Assembly (NCBI RefSeq): GCF_018812025.1
Contig: NC_063061.1
Coordinates: 5,631,796-5,695,795 of the forward strand
Direction: 5' to 3'
DNA from: Megalobrama amblycephala
Taxonomy: Eukaryota; Chordata; Actinopteri; Cypriniformes; Xenocyprididae
DNA length: 64,000 nucleotides
Shown: positions 1-12,334 of the stretch, piece after piece
Layout of the letters: each line of letters opens with the position of its first letter
Numbering within the stretch: position 1 is the first letter of the stretch
The notes under the pieces: generated by a model
Told to the model about the DNA's origin: nothing
The model's database searches: none
The model's input: the letters and a program-made list of their open reading frames with translations, nothing else
Program-made: the position numbers and the translations under genes

Positions 1-2365
1 CGTCTCGGCAAAAACGGTCAATCGGTCGACCATAAGTTGAGTACTGTTTACATGTTACATATAGTACCATTACAATGTGTTTTGAGAATGAGTACGTTTG
101 TTCTTCATTTTTGTACAGTATTAGCTTTAATTTCTTCAGGTCTTAAAATGTCTTAGTCTTAAATATTTAAAAAAAAAAGCGTGCAGCAACATAAATACTG
201 TAGGAGTGTTTCAATTTCTACAGCATTCCATTTTCAAACATTCCAAAATGGCTGAGTTCCGGTTGGGCGGAGCTAATAAAGGCCAACGGGAAATATGTCT
301 GTCATGTTGAGGACAATGTCCCCACCCAAACTGTGACTATTAGATAAAATCTGTGACAAAAACAGCGATAAACAAATGTGGAAAATATTCAGCGCTATGG
401 AGTCAACTGGTCGCACCTATTACAAATGAATTGTATAGAGGGAGTGAATTTCGAGGGGTGGGTGGTGTTCCAGTTCAAACTGGTTATTTTTTATTTTTTA
501 TTTTTTGGGGGGAAAATTAAAAGGATTTCTTTCTTTTATTCACTCAATAGCCTATGAAAGTGCAGGGTCCCCATGGGTCTTTAGAAAGTCTTACATCTTA
601 AATTCAGTTTTATCAAATTTAAGGCCCCACTCTTTTCCACTTAGACTGCAGTTACACCTTTTACATTAAGGGACAATATTTGCCCCCTTTATAAAAAGGT
701 ATTTACCTTTATAAATACCTTTTATAAAATAAATAATGCTTTAAATAAAAAAAAAATGCTCAAAAGAGAAATATGCAGTAATGGTAAAAACGAATTGATA
801 ATTTTAAATATTAAATTATAACCACCAGTATGTGTTGGTAAGTCAGTCTTTATAAGTGAGTCATCGAGTCATTCATTCATTCAGTAACAAAGCAAGTGGC
901 TGCATTCATGAATGGATCATTGAATCATTGACTCACACTTTGTTCAAAGCCGCAGATTTGTTCACGAAACACCGCTGTGTGCTGCAGTTCTGCTGTGTCT
1001 TTCGTTGGAGCTATTATTTCATTACAAAATAAAGCAAAAATACTGACAATACTGTTTAAAATGTACATCACTTAATATTACCCTTTTGTATGTTGAACTG
1101 TTGTATAAAATCAATGTCATATTTGAAATCGTGTGGATATTCGGGAAACATTGCATTCTTGCTCGTATAATATGATCAACATTAAAAACAAGAATTCACA
1201 CAAGGTATGTTTTTGTATCGAAGAAAGTTTTAATCTTAAATCTCTATGGACAGTCTGTCTAAATTTGTTCTTAATGGCGTCTTTGTTTGTAGGCGGAACA
1301 TTAAAGAACGCGACACGCACGTCTCCCGGACATCCTATAGAATTTAACCAATCTTTAAGCGTTTCCTGTTAAGTGTGCCATTTGCATCAGATGTTCAGCC
1401 AGTGGTCCGTGGGCATGATGTCTGAGGCTGAGACGATTTGGCCCCTAATAATAATAAAATCAAGAGAATGCACACAATGCACTACACAATGTCAAGTAGA
1501 CTTAAGTCAAGGGCACAATGGCAAAAAATATCCTAAAAAATAAACAGTTTCTAAATGTTATGACATTTGGTCCTAAAAGTCTCTAAACCTTCCGGTAAAT
1601 GTTAAGGTATCATTGTAAGAAATGGCCAGATATATAACATTTTTAAAGTAACTTTTGAAGTTGTGAAATGTTCTATGGCACGAGTTTTCAAACTGTGGGT
1701 CGCAAAGTCACTTGGCTGCAGCTAAATTTACATTTCAGTGAATGACACACAAAAACAGTTTAGTCTAGGGATGCACGACATAAGAACATTAAATAGAAAT
1801 TATGCCTGGATTGATTTTTGAATGGCAAAGGCTGCGATTTAATTATATAAATACACACGCTGCATGTTTCGTATTGAAGCGCACGTGTGTGTTTCTGCAG
1901 CATCTCGGTTCATTATGAAGCTGCACGGTGCGCATTATTAATGAGAAGAAACTCGTTCACCCAGTCACTGCGCTGTATTCTGCTTGAGATCGCATTACAC
2001 CAGATAATTCAAATGTCACGAAAGGCTGTTTCTGGTCTGTTCATCAATCTCTGTCGTCTGTTCAGCTTAACTCTGTTGTCTTTCAGAGACATGTTTGTAA
2101 GAGTGCGTTGTTTGCATTCCCTTGTGTGCATTTAGCTACCTACCAACACAAGTAAAATAAGTCTGTAAAAAGTATTTCACATGTAACGAATTTCACATGG
2201 ATTACTTGCGTAAACATAACATGGGTTTACAGAACAAGTGCCCCCAATTTTTTTTCACCCACTTACATTTTAATATTCATTACTCTGTATACTGACTGTG
2301 TTGTAGCACTTGTAGGTCTGTGTTTTATTGGATGTTCTTCCCCCTCTTCTCCCCCTCTGCACTAA
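1..2365. other. No gene seen; probable ammecr1 intron
   Basis: No exon, RNA gene or complete transposon could be recognised here. The sequence is AT-rich with short homopolymer runs, and its open frames are short and lack any recognisable motif. The missing 5' ammecr1 exons should carry a conserved Cys-rich block and a GCIGTF-like block; neither was seen between here and 14161. This stretch is therefore probably intronic or upstream sequence. Confidence 0.4.
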
Positions 2366-2551
2366 AGCCTCGTTTCCACCAAAATTACCTGGAACAATTT
2401 GTCCCAGGAACTTTTTTCCCAGGAACCCCCCCCCTCAGACCTGTTGCTGTCTGCATTTCCATAGCGGTCTAAAGTACTGTGAAGATAAGTCCGGTGTCGT
2501 AGGACTGCGCGTGACGTGTAAGCTTAATAAAGCCTGAAGCTCGTCGTCATA

Positions 2552-4093
2552 CAGGTGCTGGTCATATAATTAGAATATCGTGAAAAAGTTCTTTTTTTTT
2601 TTTTTATTGTAAATTATTTTAAAAAATGAAACTTTCATTTATACTAGATTCCCTACATGTAAAGTAAAACATTTCAAAAGTTTTTATTTTTTATTTTTTA
2701 AATTTGTTGATTTGAGCGTACAGCTAATGAAAGTCCAAAATTCAGAATCTCAAAATATTAGAATATTTACATTTGAGTTTCATTAAATGACCATCCCTAC
2801 AGTATAAATTCCGTGTATCTCTTGTTCTTTGAAACCACACTAATGGGGAAGACTGCTGACTTGGCAATGGTCCAGGAGACAATCATTGACGCCCTCCACA
2901 AAGAGAGTAAGTCACAGATGGTCATTACTAAATGTGGTGGCTGTTTACAGAGTGAAATATCAAAGCATATTAAATGCAAAGTTGACTGGAAGGAAGAAAT
3001 TGGGTAGGCAAAGGTGCACAAGCAACAGGGATGACCACAAGCTTGAGAATACTGTCAAGTAAAGCCGATTCAAACACTTGGGAGAGCTTCACAATGAGTA
3101 GAATGAAGCCGGAGTCAGCGCATCAAGAGTCACCACACTCGGACATCTTCAGGAAAAGGACTACCAAGCAACTTCTGAAACAGAAACAACATCAGAAGCT
3201 TCTTACCTGGGCTAAGGAGAAAAAGAACTGGACAGTGAACAGTGGTCGAAAGTCCTCTTTTCAGATGAAAGTAAATTTTGCATTTCATGTTGAAATCATG
3301 GTCCCAGAGTCTGAAGGAAGACTGGAGAGGCACAGGATCCAAGCTGCTTGAAGTCTAGTGGGAAGTTTCTGAAGTCAGTAATGATTTGGGGGGCCGTGAC
3401 GTCTGCTGGTGTTGGTCCATTGTGTTTTATCAAGTGCAAAGTCAATGCAGCCATCTTCCAGGAGATTTTGGAGCACTTTATGCTTCCATCTGCTGACAAG
3501 CTTTATGGAGATGCTGATTTCCTTTTCCAGCAGGACTTTAGCACCTGCCCACAGTGCAAAAAACACTTCCAGGTGGTTTGCTGACCATGATATTACTGTG
3601 TTTTATTGGCCAGCCAACATGCCTGACCTGAATCTATGGGATATTTTCAAGAGAAAGATGAGAAACAGTCGCTCCAACAATATACAGATGATCTGAAGGC
3701 TCAATAGTGCCGCAGGCTGATCACTTCCATGCCACACTTCACTGATGCTGTAATTTGTGCTAGGAGCAAGTCATTTGCTGTATTATGTGCTGCCGACCAA
3801 GTATTGAGTGTACAAATGAACATACTTTAAAGAACTTGAACTTTTCTGTTTTGAAAATCCATTTTTTGATTGATCTTAGGAAATATTCTAATATTTTGAG
3901 ATACTGGATTTTGGACTGTCATGAGCTGTACGCTCTAATCATCAAAATTTAAAAAACAAAAACAAAAAAACTTTTGAAATGTTTTACTTTACATGTAGGG
4001 AATCTAGAATATATGAAAGTTTCATTTTTAAAAATAATTTACAATAAAAAAATGAGCTTTTTCACGATATTCTAATTATATGACCAGCACCTG
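2552..4093 (+). mobile_element. Tc1/mariner-like transposon with long TIRs
   Basis: The element starts CAGGTGCTGGTCATATAATT and ends with the reverse complement of that sequence, flanked by TA at 2550-2551 and 4094-4095. By eye the terminal inverted repeats are about 210 bp long (roughly 2552-2770 and 3880-4093), longer than in minimal Tc1 elements. It belongs to the same family as 17980-19579, whose ends are almost identical. The transposase inside is broken, so the copy is non-autonomous. It landed in the Harbinger-like MITE around it. Confidence 0.9.
2843..3807 (+). pseudogene. Decayed Tc1-like transposase
   Basis: This is a relic of a DD34E cut-and-paste transposase. It begins MGKTADLAMVQETIIDALHK, an N-terminal helix-turn-helix start shared with the copy at 18298. 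Later frames give FQQDFSTCPQC in place of the usual QQD.APAHSAK catalytic block, and then WPANMPDLN followed by LWDIF. The coding frame breaks at several points: a TAG near 3005, and frame changes near 3010-3060, 3350 and 3560-3600. Only short open segments remain. The terminal KY-stop matches the related copy and gives the end point. No active enzyme can be made from it. Confidence 0.85.
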
Positions 4094-4408
4094 TATATTT
4101 TTAAACTACATTGTTGATTCGAATAGCAAACAACTCTTACTGCACGCACCGCAGCAGCCTTTTAAAAATGGTGGTTAAAATAAAATGCTTCGTGGAGTCA
4201 ACCAATCAGCATGTTCAGCGCCCAAGTCCCACCCCTGAAAGTTTTTGAACTTTGAAAATGCACTACCTTGCGAGCAGGGATGTTTTGAGGTGAGAATTTT
4301 TACCTAGAACATCATTTAGACCCTGATTCCTGCAGTCGAGAAACACAGAGTACCACCCCAAAGTCCCTAGTTCCTGGGTAAAGTTCCTGCGGTGGAAACC
4401 GGGCTTAA

Positions 4409-6376
4409 CACACCCCTTTCTTGAAAGACCAGTGCTGAAACGGGGTTTTTCATGACACTTTAAGGGCACCCTGCAGTTTCCCACCAAAATGAAAGCTTGA
4501 TGGTTTAATGTCTGTAAATGAAGAAATTAAAATGTAAATATTAGTATTAGTACAGTTGTACTGTAAAATAAGTGTTTTTATTTAATACTCTATTTCTGTC
4601 AAATCAACTTCTGACTAAGATAAGATATAAGTACTCTGACATTTGATATATCATCAGAATCGGCATAAACCAAGGAAGATTACGGCACTGAGAAAATTAA
4701 TTTGACAACGTTTTCAAAAGTGTTTCTGTTAAAAGCCTTGGTGGCACTGTCGTCAAACTTCTCAGGTACCTTCTGGACATTCTGTCAATGATCCCTACCA
4801 AATTTTGTGCCAAAATTTCAAAGCGTTTAAATTAAAAAAAATCACAATTTAAATGATTTTCTGACAAAAAATTAAAAAGTAATGAACAAAAATAGTCATT
4901 TTCAGATCTCATGGTGTCGTTACCAATTTTCTCATGTCCTCAGATTATGGTGCTAAAGTAGTATAAGTCCTTGTCCACATGAACACGGGTATTTTCAAAA
5001 CTGCAGCTTTTTCTATGCGGTTTGGCCGTCCGTCCACATGCAAACACAGTATCTGGTCACTGAAACCAAACTTTTTTGAAAACTCCTGCCTGGGTGAAGA
5101 TTTTTAGAAACTCCAGTTGCAGTGTTGTCGTGTAGCCGGTGAAACCGGAGATTTTGGCTTGTGACGTCGGAACCCTGATTGGCCAACATGGCTTTATGGT
5201 TAGGATTATATTGCCACCCGTTGGTTTGGCATGCTCTTGACCACACTTCATTGCATGATTTTGTTTTCATGTGGACGCGATAAACTCAGTTTATAAAAAT
5301 ACCTGTGTACTAGGCCTAATTTGTGCTCTCAAAGAGCACCATACTGATTGCATTTAACTTCAACTTTAAAATATACAACATTCTCGTCCTGGAGCTTATA
5401 TCGTTGGCTCCCCATAGAGGGACCAAGTCCAGGCAAGGCTGATGCGGTTAGCTTGGCAACGTTCTGATGGTGAACATTCATAAAAACAATTACGAGTCTC
5501 ACATTCAGAGTGCCATTTGGTTGTTTTTTGCCCTCCCCCCCACCTGCAAATTATCTAGCAGGCTAAACTGGACTTCTCCACAGGCTGTCTTAGACATGCC
5601 TGGTTTACACTGGTCAGAAGGATATGAACCTCCAGTTGGTTTACCTAAAGTTGCCTGTGCATATAACTTACACTTGTACATGCCTTGCCTATAAAGAACA
5701 TCTTAGACATCTCTATCTCTAGCAGTCGCTTGACCTTGCTTCCATGTCATCCATCTGTAGATCTACAGCCACATTCTTCCCGCAGCAGGGACGGAGACAC
5801 CAGAGCAGATGCTTGTGCCTTGGCTCAGTTCAACCCAGTATTCGCTGCCAAATTCCCACTTCTCCATCCTCTCATTAACTTTGAAGCAGCTTATATAACC
5901 AATAACAATGTCTGTTTTCTTTCTTTTTAAGTAATGAGTATAGTAACGTGTGGATAGAATTTAGCGTCACAGGTGCTGCTGCCATAAACTTTTTTTTTAA
6001 ATTAATAACAATCGTTGCATGTCTTTCTAACACTGCATATCGTTTGCTGTAAAGTTATAGTTCACCCAAAAATTACATTTTTATCATCACCTGTATGCAT
6101 TTATTTCCTGTATGCAAATGTCTCATTTTTTTTTGTCCATACAATAAAACGTTAATGGGGTCCAGTGTTGTTTTGGAAAATGTAATATAGACGGCAAAAA
6201 AAGAAAAAAAGAAAAAAGAAAAAAAAAGTGTTTCTTAGTGTATTTAGATAAATTAAAGAAGTAATTAAGTGCATTTTTTAATTTTGTTTCTTGAGGTGCA
6301 TTTATGTTAGTAGGATTTTTACATCAAAAATATAATTCAGAAATAAAAAGCACTATTTGCAGATTTGAACACTTAG
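4409..6376. other. No gene; possible MITE remnants
   Basis: No coding exon is visible. Sequence at about 4972-5315 looks like an old MITE: its two ends carry GTCCACATG-like and CATGTGGAC-like inverted motifs. A single end of the TAGTTCACCCAAAAAT family occurs at about 6057-6080, with no partner close by. The remainder is AT-rich with poly-A and poly-T runs. All of these are low-confidence repeat calls. Confidence 0.35.
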
Positions 6377-6380
6377 TTAA

Positions 6381-7711
6381 AGGGGTCATGAACTGCATTT
6401 TTATATAATATTCTTTGAGATCCACTTATGTTAGCAAGATTTGTACATCAAAAAAACATCTAATTTAGAAGTAATAGATTATTTCTATCCTGTTTTTGAC
6501 CCTCTCTTTGAAACACTCCGTTTTGATAGGCGTGCCGCATTCAAGACTTGGAAGTAAACACCCACTGCTATAATTGGGTAACAGTATTGCATATTAAAAT
6601 AATTTTCAACGTCCCCACTACACGTGTGGAATTGTTTTGAAAACTTCCGATGTTCGCCATACATGTCGGAGCCAGAGTCTAAACCCGAATCAGAAGACGA
6701 ACCTACACCTCAAATACCAAGGACACTCCAGTCTGCGACAGCTTGGTAATCATCTTTATTTATATTTATTCATTATGTATTTGTGAGGTAGTATTGTATT
6801 TTTTTTACATTATATTAGCGTTGAAACGAAGACGCTACAGAAAAATGTTTATCTTGTTGCGTAGTTTGCCAACTGTGAAATATTTATGCGTATTACATAT
6901 GCTTATTACATTATTACATATGGTTGTGACAAATAAAGTTTAAGTACTTGGAGTTACCACTGTTATAGTTGACAAGATAACTTGCGGTGTTTTGTGTAAA
7001 CGAACTATGAATGAATGTGCCATCATTGTCGCACTGTCATTCTTATATTCATCATTCATCATTTATAGTAAAGTGGGTACATATCAAACAATCTGTAACA
7101 GACAAAACAATAGTGACACATCGTAAAAACATTGCTACTCGCATTACTGTCGGATTCAGATGTAGTCTGCACTGCATCATCTTTTAGTCTCTAAAAAGCC
7201 TGCGTCGAACTGTGCCTCGTTTAAAATCAAATCCGCATTAAAATTAAGAGAACAAACGAAGTGTTTTTACTGATGCAATCTGGAACTTTATTTTTAACAA
7301 AGTTCATCCACAAAGAAGGCAATGTAAAGACTTTGTTTTTCCACACCTTGGCACTCCAAAAGGTCCTCAGAGGCATCTCTATCATTTTTGTTGCTTGAGT
7401 AATCCTGTGTTTACATCGCTCTCGTATTTACTACTACGTGACATACGTGAATTGGGCGGGGCTAAAGAGGCAATGATGTAGAAGTAGGCGCTGATGATCT
7501 TCTGCATGACCGTCTTTCGTCACACTATTACATCATACTGTGACAAAATCTGTGAAACAGGTCTTTTTGGGATCTTGGTTTCAATAAAAGCTGTTTTTGG
7601 ACTAATGAGGATGTTTTGAGTTCTGAAACTTGCACGACATTTTTAATAGTACAAAGACCTGTTATATGTCAAAAGATCAAGGGAAATTTGATTTCTCAAT
7701 TCATGACCCCT
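6381..7711 (+). mobile_element. TTAA-flanked DNA transposon remnant (Kolobok/piggyBac-type target)
   Basis: The left end AGGGGTCATGAACTGCA and right end TTCATGACCCCT are inverted. Each is bordered by TTAA (6377-6380 and 7712-7715). A TTAA duplication is typical of Kolobok and piggyBac elements; the AGG start argues against piggyBac, whose ends are usually CCC. At 1331 bp it is too short for an intact transposase. It keeps one coding-like segment at 6663-6749. A partial second copy lies at about 26326-26455 and shares the phrase CCACTGCTATAATTGGG. Confidence 0.7.
6663..6749 (+). pseudogene. Coding remnant inside the TTAA element
   Basis: A short acidic peptide starts MSEPESKPESEDEPTP and stops after 28 residues at ATAW. 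A GT donor-like GGTAATC overlaps the stop, so this may be the first coding exon of the element's former protein. It is rich in Glu, Pro and Ser, as low-complexity N-termini of transposase-associated proteins often are. I do not recognise the protein, and nothing downstream in the element continues it convincingly. Confidence 0.35.
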
Positions 7712-8145
7712 TTAAATGAGCAGTCTGTTGTAGTAGTAGTTCTTTTGGCCGTCCATATAATGTGCAACTGGGCTGGGCTAAAGAGGCAGTGATTAAGGCC
7801 CGGATATACTCATGGCGAAGTTACTGTTCATTCTTCACTTAGGGGTAGGGGTGTAATGATACCCTCACGTCATGAATTGATTCATATCATAATATTGAAC
7901 ACAAAATGCGATATTATTGTGATACTCCCAACCTTTTGTAAAAGGTTAACAAAAAGTATACTTTTGATTAAAATGCTAAATTTGGTATTACAATGGGAGT
8001 GGAATGAATAGGCTTGGACTTGGTGCTGGTAACCCAAGGCACAGGAAAATGGTGACACCAGAATAAAAATATTCATGATTCTAACGTTGAAAATACACAA
8101 TTATTTTAGACGAATATGTTTGCACTTTGTCACTAACTAGATATG

Positions 8146-9586
8146 CACTGCTCAAAAAAAATTTAAGGAACACTTTTTAATCAGAATAGCATCAAGTCAG
8201 TTAAACTCATGAGATATTGTTCTGGTCAGTTAAGTAGCAGAGGGGCTTGTTAATCAGTCTCAGCTGCTTTTGTGTTAATGAAATTATCAACAGGTGCACT
8301 AGATGGGCAACAATGAGACGACCCCCAAAACAGGAATGGTTTTACAGGTGGACCCTACAGAGGTTGCACAGGCAGTCCAACTCCTCCAGGATGGCACATC
8401 AATACGTGTCATTGCCAGAAGGTTTGCTGTGTCTCCCAGCACAATCTCAAGAGCATGGAGGAGATTCCAGAAGACAGGCAGTTACTCTAGGAGAGCTGGA
8501 CAGGGCTGTAGAAGGCCCATCAGCAGGACCGGTATCTGCTCCTTTGTGCAAGGAGGAACAGGATGAGCACTGTCAAAATTACCTCCAGGAGGCCAATGGT
8601 GTGAATGTCTCTGACCAAATAATCAGAAACTGACTTCATGAGGGTGGTCTGAGGGCCCGATGTCCTCTAGTGGGCCCTGTGCTCACTGCCCGGTACCGTG
8701 GAGCTCAATTGGCATTTGCCATTGAACACCAGAATTGGCAGGTCCTCCACTGGCGCCCTGTGCTTTTCAGATGAGAGCAGGTTCACCCTGAGCATGTGAC
8801 AGACGTGAAAGGGTCTGGAGAAGCCGTGGAGAACATTATGCTGCCTGTAACATCGTTCAGCATGACCGGTTTGGTGGTGGGTCAGTGATGGTCTGAGGAG
8901 GCATATCCATGGAGACCTCTACAGGCTAGACAATGGCACCCTGACTGCCATTAGGAATTGGGATGAAATCCTTGGACCCATTGTCAGACCCTATGCTGGT
9001 GCAGTGGGTCCTGGGTTCCTCCTGGTGCACGACAATGCCCGGCCTCATGTGGCGAGAGTATGCAGACAGTTCCTGGAGGATGAAGGAATTGATACCATTG
9101 AATGGCCCCCAAGCTCGCCTGACCTAAATCCAATAGAACACCTCTGGGACATTATGTTTCGGTCCATCCGACGCTGAAAGGTTGCACCTCAGACTATCCT
9201 GGAGCTCAGTGATGCCCTGGTCCAGAACTGGGAGGAACTATCCCAGGACACCATCCTTCGTCTCATTAGGAACATGCCCTGATGTTGTCAGGCATGCATA
9301 CAAGCACATGGGGGCCATATAAACTACTGAGTACCATTTTAAGTTGCTGCATTGAAATTTCAGCAAAATGGACTAGCCTGCTGCATCATTTTTTCACTTT
9401 GATTTTTGGGGTGTCTTTGAATTCAGTCCTCTGTAGGCTGATCATTTTCATTTCCATCAAATGATATGGCATCCTTTCGTTCCTAACACATTATCCAGTC
9501 CATATCAGTATAGATATCCAGCATGATATTTTCCCCCATTGAGATCTGATGTTTTCAGAGTGTTCCTTTAATTTTTCTGAGCAGTG
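8146..9586 (+). mobile_element. Tc1/mariner-like transposon
   Basis: The ends are CACTGCTCAAAAAAAATTTA on the left and AATTTTTCTGAGCAGTG on the right, with an internal AAGGAACAC block next to each. TA follows the right end (9587-9588); the left flank reads TG, so one target base has mutated. Its length of 1441 bp is normal for a full Tc1-like element. The family differs from the one at 2552 and 17980. The transposase inside is decayed. Confidence 0.88.
8303..9330 (+). pseudogene. Decayed Tc1-like transposase
   Basis: The N-terminus reads MGNNETTPKTGMVLQVDPTE and continues into a helix-turn-helix (VIARRFAVSPSTISRAWRRF) before the frame is lost near 8510. Catalytic-region remnants follow: VHDNARPHVAR carries the second Asp, and SPDLNPIEHLWD carries the Glu. 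The DD34E family assignment is therefore secure. The reading frame is broken near 8510-8600 and 8630-8920, and by in-frame stops near 9175 and 9280. It ends GGHINY-stop, the usual end of this family. The product cannot be functional. Confidence 0.88.
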
Positions 9587-9868
9587 TATTTAAAATAATG
9601 TAGGCCACTTTTTACTGGAAAAACAAGACCTTGGCATTATCATGACCCACAAATATTCCCCTATTGCATCATTATACATTATATTCAACATTATATATAT
9701 ATATAATCGTTTAATGTAGTACTAACACTTAAACTCTGTGAACTCAGTCATTTTCATTTTGGGTGAACTATACACAATACAGATTGTCACGGTCATAATA
9801 AATATTGTTGCATTTTTGTATTGCGATTATATTGTGACACGATATATTGTTACACCCCTACTTAGGGG

Positions 9869-10973
9869 TAAAAAGAAGTTCAAAATATGTGACTGAGATT
9901 CCTTTTCTTTTTTTTTCTTTTTTCTTTTCTTTTATGAAGAGGTGTTTCACCTAAGGCCACTTAACTTTTCACCTTTTCCACTTAAAACTGCGTAATTTTT
10001 TTTTTTTTTTTATGCGTTCATTTACATGACAACGCCGTTTTGGGGGCCTGGAAATGCTTGTAAAAACGTGGTTCAAAGTTTTTGAAACCGATACCATTAT
10101 CATCTCTATGTAAACTACATAAAACCTGAGTTTGTGTAAACTGTGATGCCATGCGCATGCGTATTACGTGTTCAGTCTCTATAGGTGCGTAGTGTTTCCT
10201 TACAAAGTGACATCGCCACCTACAGTCCTGGCATGAATAATACAGCGTTTTTAGTCGTTTTCGTGGATTTGTGTGAACAGGGATCATTTTGACAATGTTG
10301 TCGCCTGTATACGAAAAATGCAAAGAAATATCTTTCATTGTCGTGTAAATATATACCCTAAATAAATTTTAAAAAATAAATAAAATGCATGGTACATCCT
10401 ACATGCCAACTTTCTAAATGTCTAAATTTGCCAGACACAGTCCAAGAAAAAAAACTTAGTTCATTGATTCTTATAGTTCAAAATTCTTTTCTTTTTTTCC
10501 CTTTTTTTTTTGTGTGCAGTCTGTTCATGTCTTTCAGCACGTCCTTTTGGAAATTTTCCTAGTCATGAATTTGACTGCATTACCCTGTTTTTGGTGAAGG
10601 AGAGGGTGGGCAATTGTTTAATATATGATGCTGCCGTTCGAACTCTACTGTGCCTTATGCTCGTTTGCATCACAGTTTTGTGCGTAGCTTTGTTCCTTAT
10701 CAGGACACTTGACCTTAAAATAAAGTAAAATGCAGATGCTTCATATCTTTTAGTGTTTTCACTGATGAAGGAACAGTCAAACTTTAATTGACTGTTCAGT
10801 TAAACATGTGAAAAGAAAATAGTTGTTAAAAACACAAGCAACAGTGCCCTGATGGGGATGTTTTTGCATTAGAACAGATAGCAGAGCAATTTATTTGAAA
10901 GTAGGTTTGTTGTGGCATAGCTACTCACTGTGTATTTGAGAAATTTCTAAGTGAAATCCCTCAGTAACCCTTA
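9869..10973. other. No gene; possible old MITE at 10016-10340
   Basis: No exon is visible. The segment 10016-10340 shares phrases such as GGGATCATTTTGACAA and CGAAAAATGC with 55630-55770, so it is a dispersed repeat of unknown class. Its ends could not be fixed. The flanking sequence is T-rich. Confidence 0.4.
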
Positions 10974-11569
10974 AGCCGCCTTTCCACTGCACGCGACAAA
11001 CGACAGCAGTTGGACCGGAAGTCATTCATTTCCAATGGAGAGTAGTACGGGGGCTGCGTGGAGTTCCGATCATATGCGAATGAGGAAATTTCGGATCCAA
11101 TTTGAGCTTCGGATGCGTTCAAATATTTGAACTTCTGCGGCTAGACCGTATGCGACTGGCCGACCGGATATGATGTATTCTAATCAAAACTATAAGTGTG
11201 AAGTTAGAATTACCAACATTTTAACACTTTAACGTTATTCTGTAAACACTATTTCTGTAAAATGGTGGTTATTAATAATTATGTTAAAAAAAGATATTTT
11301 ATGATTATTAAATCAATTTTTACGTTAATTGGCTCTATAAAATCTACTATGTTTTTATTTTAGATGTATTGAGAGTCATTTGCTTTGTATGGATATATTC
11401 ATACATGCATTAACGTTACATTCATTAAAATCCTTCAGTTTACCATGGTGAATAAGCCGATCGAGGGTAACGGTTGCTTCACTACCAATTTCAAAGTTCC
11501 ATGTGACTGCCGCTAGGGGGCGAAATGCGACAATCGGATGCGAATGTCGTGTGCAGTGGAAAGACGGCT
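10974..11569. mobile_element. PIF/Harbinger-like MITE
   Basis: The ends are AGCCGCCTTTCCACTGC and GCAGTGGAAAGACGGCT, a nearly perfect 17-bp inverted repeat. The flanks are TTA at 10971-10973 and TTA at 11570-11572, the 3-bp duplication typical of PIF/Harbinger. The 596-bp interior is AT-rich and has no recognisable coding. The ends resemble, but do not equal, those at 2366 and 40690 (AGCC...TTTCCACC), so this is a separate subfamily. Confidence 0.75.
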
Positions 11570-11829
11570 TTAAGGCGAAAATTTGGCACTGTCTCTACAG
11601 TGCCAAACACATTATTTTGTGGTTGTGTATTTTATTAATTTATAATTGTTGCAATCTAGTGCCCAATTATTTTGCATCTTTAGCTTCCGATTTTACTTTT
11701 AGGCTTATGATGTGCAACCGAATGATTACAAATAAAATATTCTAAAGAACTATGGTTTTCAGCTCTTATGTTCTATTCATCATATGTTTGAAATAGTAAC
11801 TATTGTTATCAAGTAATTTTGTTCATTAA

Positions 11830-12155
11830 AGGATTAGTTCACTTTCAAATGAAAATTACCTCAAGCTTTACTCACCCTCAAGCCATCCTATATGACTTTC
11901 TTCTTTCTGATGAACACAATCTGAGATATTTTAATAATACCAACAATTATGAGCTGAAGAAAGTGCTTCCGTCCATCATAAACGTACTCCACACGGCTCC
12001 GGGGGGTTAATAAAGGCCTTCTGAAGCAAAACGATATAGATTTTTTTTTTTTTTTTTTTTTACACAAACGCTTCACTTCAGAAGGCCTTTATTAACCCCC
12101 CCGGAGCCGTGTGGAGTACGTTTATGATGGATGGAAGCACTTTCTTCAGCTCATA
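11830..12155. repeat. Truncated TTAA fold-back element with an 80-bp hairpin
   Basis: The left end is TTAA followed by AGGATTAGTTCACTTTC. The arm at about 11948-12027 is repeated inverted at about 12075-12155 with few mismatches, separated by a dA/dT-rich loop that contains a T-run. The outer right arm is missing. Related interior sequence (GGCCTTTATTAACCCC and TTTATGATGGATGGA) occurs in the copy at 43133-43575. Confidence 0.75.
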
Positions 12156-12334
12156 CTCGTGACCATTTTCACTGCTGCTGTCTTTCCTGTAATAGCATTA
12201 TTGATTCTAAACTCCATCCAGATGCAATGTGGTGATTAAAGCCATTTCTGTGACACAGTATATCGCTGTTTGAGAACGCACTCTAAGAGAAAGATTTCAA
12301 ATTATTGACTTGATCTGTGTGTTTTAATTTGCTC

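Larger units (their letters stand above)
2366..4405 (-). mobile_element. PIF/Harbinger-like MITE, split by a Tc1-like element
   Basis: The ends are inverted: AGCCTCGTTTCCACC on the left and GGTGGAAACCGGGCT on the right. The flanks are TAA at 2363-2365 and TAA at 4406-4408, a 3-bp target duplication typical of PIF/Harbinger elements. About 500 bp of this element remains once the insertion at 2552-4093 is removed. It is a reverse-oriented relative of the copy at 40690-41145: both contain GGAACAATTTGTCCCAGGAAC-like sequence and the same interior around an RTTATTCGAATC-like core. It carries no complete gene. Confidence 0.75.
7846..9860. mobile_element. hAT-like element, split by a Tc1-like element
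   Basis: The left end TAGGGGTGTAATGATA and right end TATTGTTACACCCCTA are inverted over about the first 11 bases. Both sides are bordered by the same 8-bp duplication, CTTAGGGG (7838-7845 and 9861-9868). An 8-bp duplication with a TAGGGGTG-type end is diagnostic of hAT-like elements. Without the Tc1-like insertion at 8146-9586 only about 570 bp remain, so this is a non-autonomous derivative. Its right arm also carries a lone TTTTGGGTGAACTAT motif from another repeat family. Confidence 0.8.

Noticed and set aside
3031..3696. Several open frames between 3031 and 3696
   Set aside because: All are fragments or shadows of the broken Tc1-like transposase.
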